A program made the translations under genes and the position numbers. Shown in pieces: positions 4,697-5,614 of a DNA stretch of 5,614 bases. Numbering within the stretch: position 1 is the stretch's first letter; each line of letters begins with the position of its first letter. The notes under the pieces are model-generated. The model was not told where the DNA came from. It did not search any database and worked only from the letters and a program-made list of their open reading frames with translations. Source of the DNA: Bacteroidota bacterium. Its GTDB lineage: Bacteria; Bacteroidota; Bacteroidia; Chitinophagales; Chitinophagaceae. The stretch spans positions 1 to 5,614 of the forward strand of contig JAEWBD010000326.1 of assembly GCA_023391315.1 (NCBI GenBank). Reading direction: 5' to 3'.

Positions 4697-5614
4697 ATGA
4701 AAAAACTATCACTTGCAGTAATAGGCCTGTACCTGGGCATACTTTCTTCTTTTTCGCAAACAACAGGCAGCGATACCGGCTATAAAAGCAAAGCGCTAAC
4801 AATTGATGAAATAAATTTTGTATCCGGTTACTATCACCAGGATGGCAACAATTCTGCCGTAACCGGCGGCATCGGCACAGAAAAACTTACAGATTTTGCC
4901 AACACGCTCGACCTGAAATTATCCCGTTACAGCAACGACTATATAAAACATTCCCTTGCGCTGGAACTGGGTATTGATCATTACACTTCTGCTTCCTCCG
5001 ATAAAATAGATCCGAGAACTATATCATCTGCCTCCATGTCGGATACCAGAATTTATCCATCCGCAACTTATACCAGAACAAATGAAAAGAATGGTATAAC
5101 GCTGGGCGCGAACGCATCTTTTTCAAAAGAGTTTGATTATACATCTTTGGGAGCTGGTTTCAGCTTTACAAAATCATCGAAAGATCATAACGAAGAATTT
5201 ACGGCTAAAACGCAGGCCTACTTTGATACCTGGAAAGTCATCTATCCGTATGGCGTAAAAATTCCCGGTAATAACCAGGATGAAGATAAAGGCATGGCCG
5301 GCAGCGCACCGCGCAATTCGTACAGCTTATCGCTAAGCTATGCCCAGGTTGTAAGCCCCAATTTGCAAATGATGCTGCTGTTTGAACCAAATTACCAAAA
5401 GGGGTTACTGGCAACAAAATACCAGCGGGTGTATTTTTCCGACGGCTCCCTGCAATCAGAAAACCTGCCTGGCACGCGGTTAAAAATACCGCTGGGATTA
5501 CGGATCAACTATTTTGCAGGCGACCGTTTTATTATAAGAACGTTTCTGCGTTATTACCAGGATGACTGGGGCATTAAAGCGTATACCGGCGAATTGGAAT
5601 TACCGGTTAAGGTT
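4697..5614 (+). CDS. DUF3570 outer-membrane-type protein, 3' truncated
   Basis: Open from ATG 4697 to the window edge: 306 codons without a stop, probably missing roughly the last quarter (full members are about 400 residues, from memory). A signal peptide (1 to about 20-21) is followed by DEINFVSGYYHQDGNNSAVTGG (37-58), the start of the conserved domain. The rest alternates short polar turns with amphipathic aromatic strands (for example 113-126, 134-146, 208-218, 263-272, 277-287), which fits an outer-membrane beta-barrel. Two Ser-Ala-Ser clusters stand out: DHYTSASSD (94-102) and SSASMSDTRIYPS (110-122). The first resembles the D-x-x-S/T-G/S-A-T/S pattern flavinylated by ApbE. The gene starts 20 bases after the DUF4266 stop and belongs to the same operon. 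There is no Shine-Dalgarno sequence; a 12-base palindrome (GTAATTAATTAC, 4669-4680) lies between the genes. Function is unknown; the family call is from memory but the match is strong. Confidence 0.88.
   Translation, partial: MKKLSLAVIGLYLGILSSFSQTTGSDTGYKSKALTIDEINFVSGYYHQDGNNSAVTGGIGTEKLTDFANTLDLKLSRYSNDYIKHSLALELGIDHYTSASSDKIDPRTISSASMSDTRIYPSATYTRTNEKNGITLGANASFSKEFDYTSLGAGFSFTKSSKDHNEEFTAKTQAYFDTWKVIYPYGVKIPGNNQDEDKGMAGSAPRNSYSLSLSYAQVVSPNLQMMLLFEPNYQKGLLATKYQRVYFSDGSLQSENLPGTRLKIPLGLRINYFAGDRFIIRTFLRYYQDDWGIKAYTGELELPVKV

Noticed and set aside
4676..4697. Intrinsic terminator after the DUF4266 gene
   Set aside because: The GC hairpin at 4626-4661 is inside the coding sequence and is not followed by a T-run; the DUF3570 start only 20 bases after the stop argues for read-through.
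4549..4740. Minus-strand 63-codon frame over the DUF4266 gene and DUF3570 start
   Set aside because: It would cross two well-supported plus-strand genes and has an Arg-rich, low-information sequence.

Overview
The window looks like chromosomal DNA from a member of the Bacteroidota, probably a Chitinophagia/Sphingobacteriia-type organism. The evidence is indirect. The FMN transferase, DUF4266 and DUF3570 proteins match the Bacteroidota versions of these families as I remember them. No start codon has a Shine-Dalgarno sequence, and base composition is moderate with AT-rich spacers. Genus cannot be fixed from sequence alone. There is no sign of phage, insertion sequence, CRISPR array, tRNA or rRNA.

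Layout. Positions 1-274 are non-coding and unusually rich in short perfect inverted repeats. Some of these may terminate the gene to their right. Positions 275-2779 (minus strand) hold a complete P-type cation-transporting ATPase of 834 residues with all catalytic motifs but a non-SERCA set of ion-pathway residues. Positions 2780-3082 are a divergent, AT-rich intergenic region with two small palindromes. From 3083 to the right edge runs a plus-strand operon of four genes: a secreted thioredoxin-fold protein (WCGPC), an ApbE-type FAD:protein FMN transferase, a 73-residue DUF4266 lipoprotein ending in Gly-Gly-Gly-Cys-Gly-Cys-Asn, and a DUF3570 outer-membrane-type protein cut by the window end. 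The first three genes are joined by two ATGA stop/start overlaps. The fourth starts 20 bases after the third.

How the genes may work together. The thioredoxin, ApbE, DUF4266 and DUF3570 set is, from memory, a recurring gene neighbourhood with no settled function. One enzyme attaches FMN covalently to proteins, one exchanges thiols and disulfides, one is a tiny envelope lipoprotein with a C-terminal Cys-Gly-Cys, and one is probably a surface beta-barrel. My inference is an envelope redox system. Two sites in the window resemble the ApbE acceptor motif: Asp-His-Tyr-Thr-Ser-Ala-Ser in the DUF3570 protein, and Glu-Gly-Ala-Ser-Gly-Ala-Asn in the DUF4266 protein. Neither is a perfect match. This operon is the part of the window most worth following up. 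The ATPase is transcribed away from it and there is no direct evidence that it takes part.
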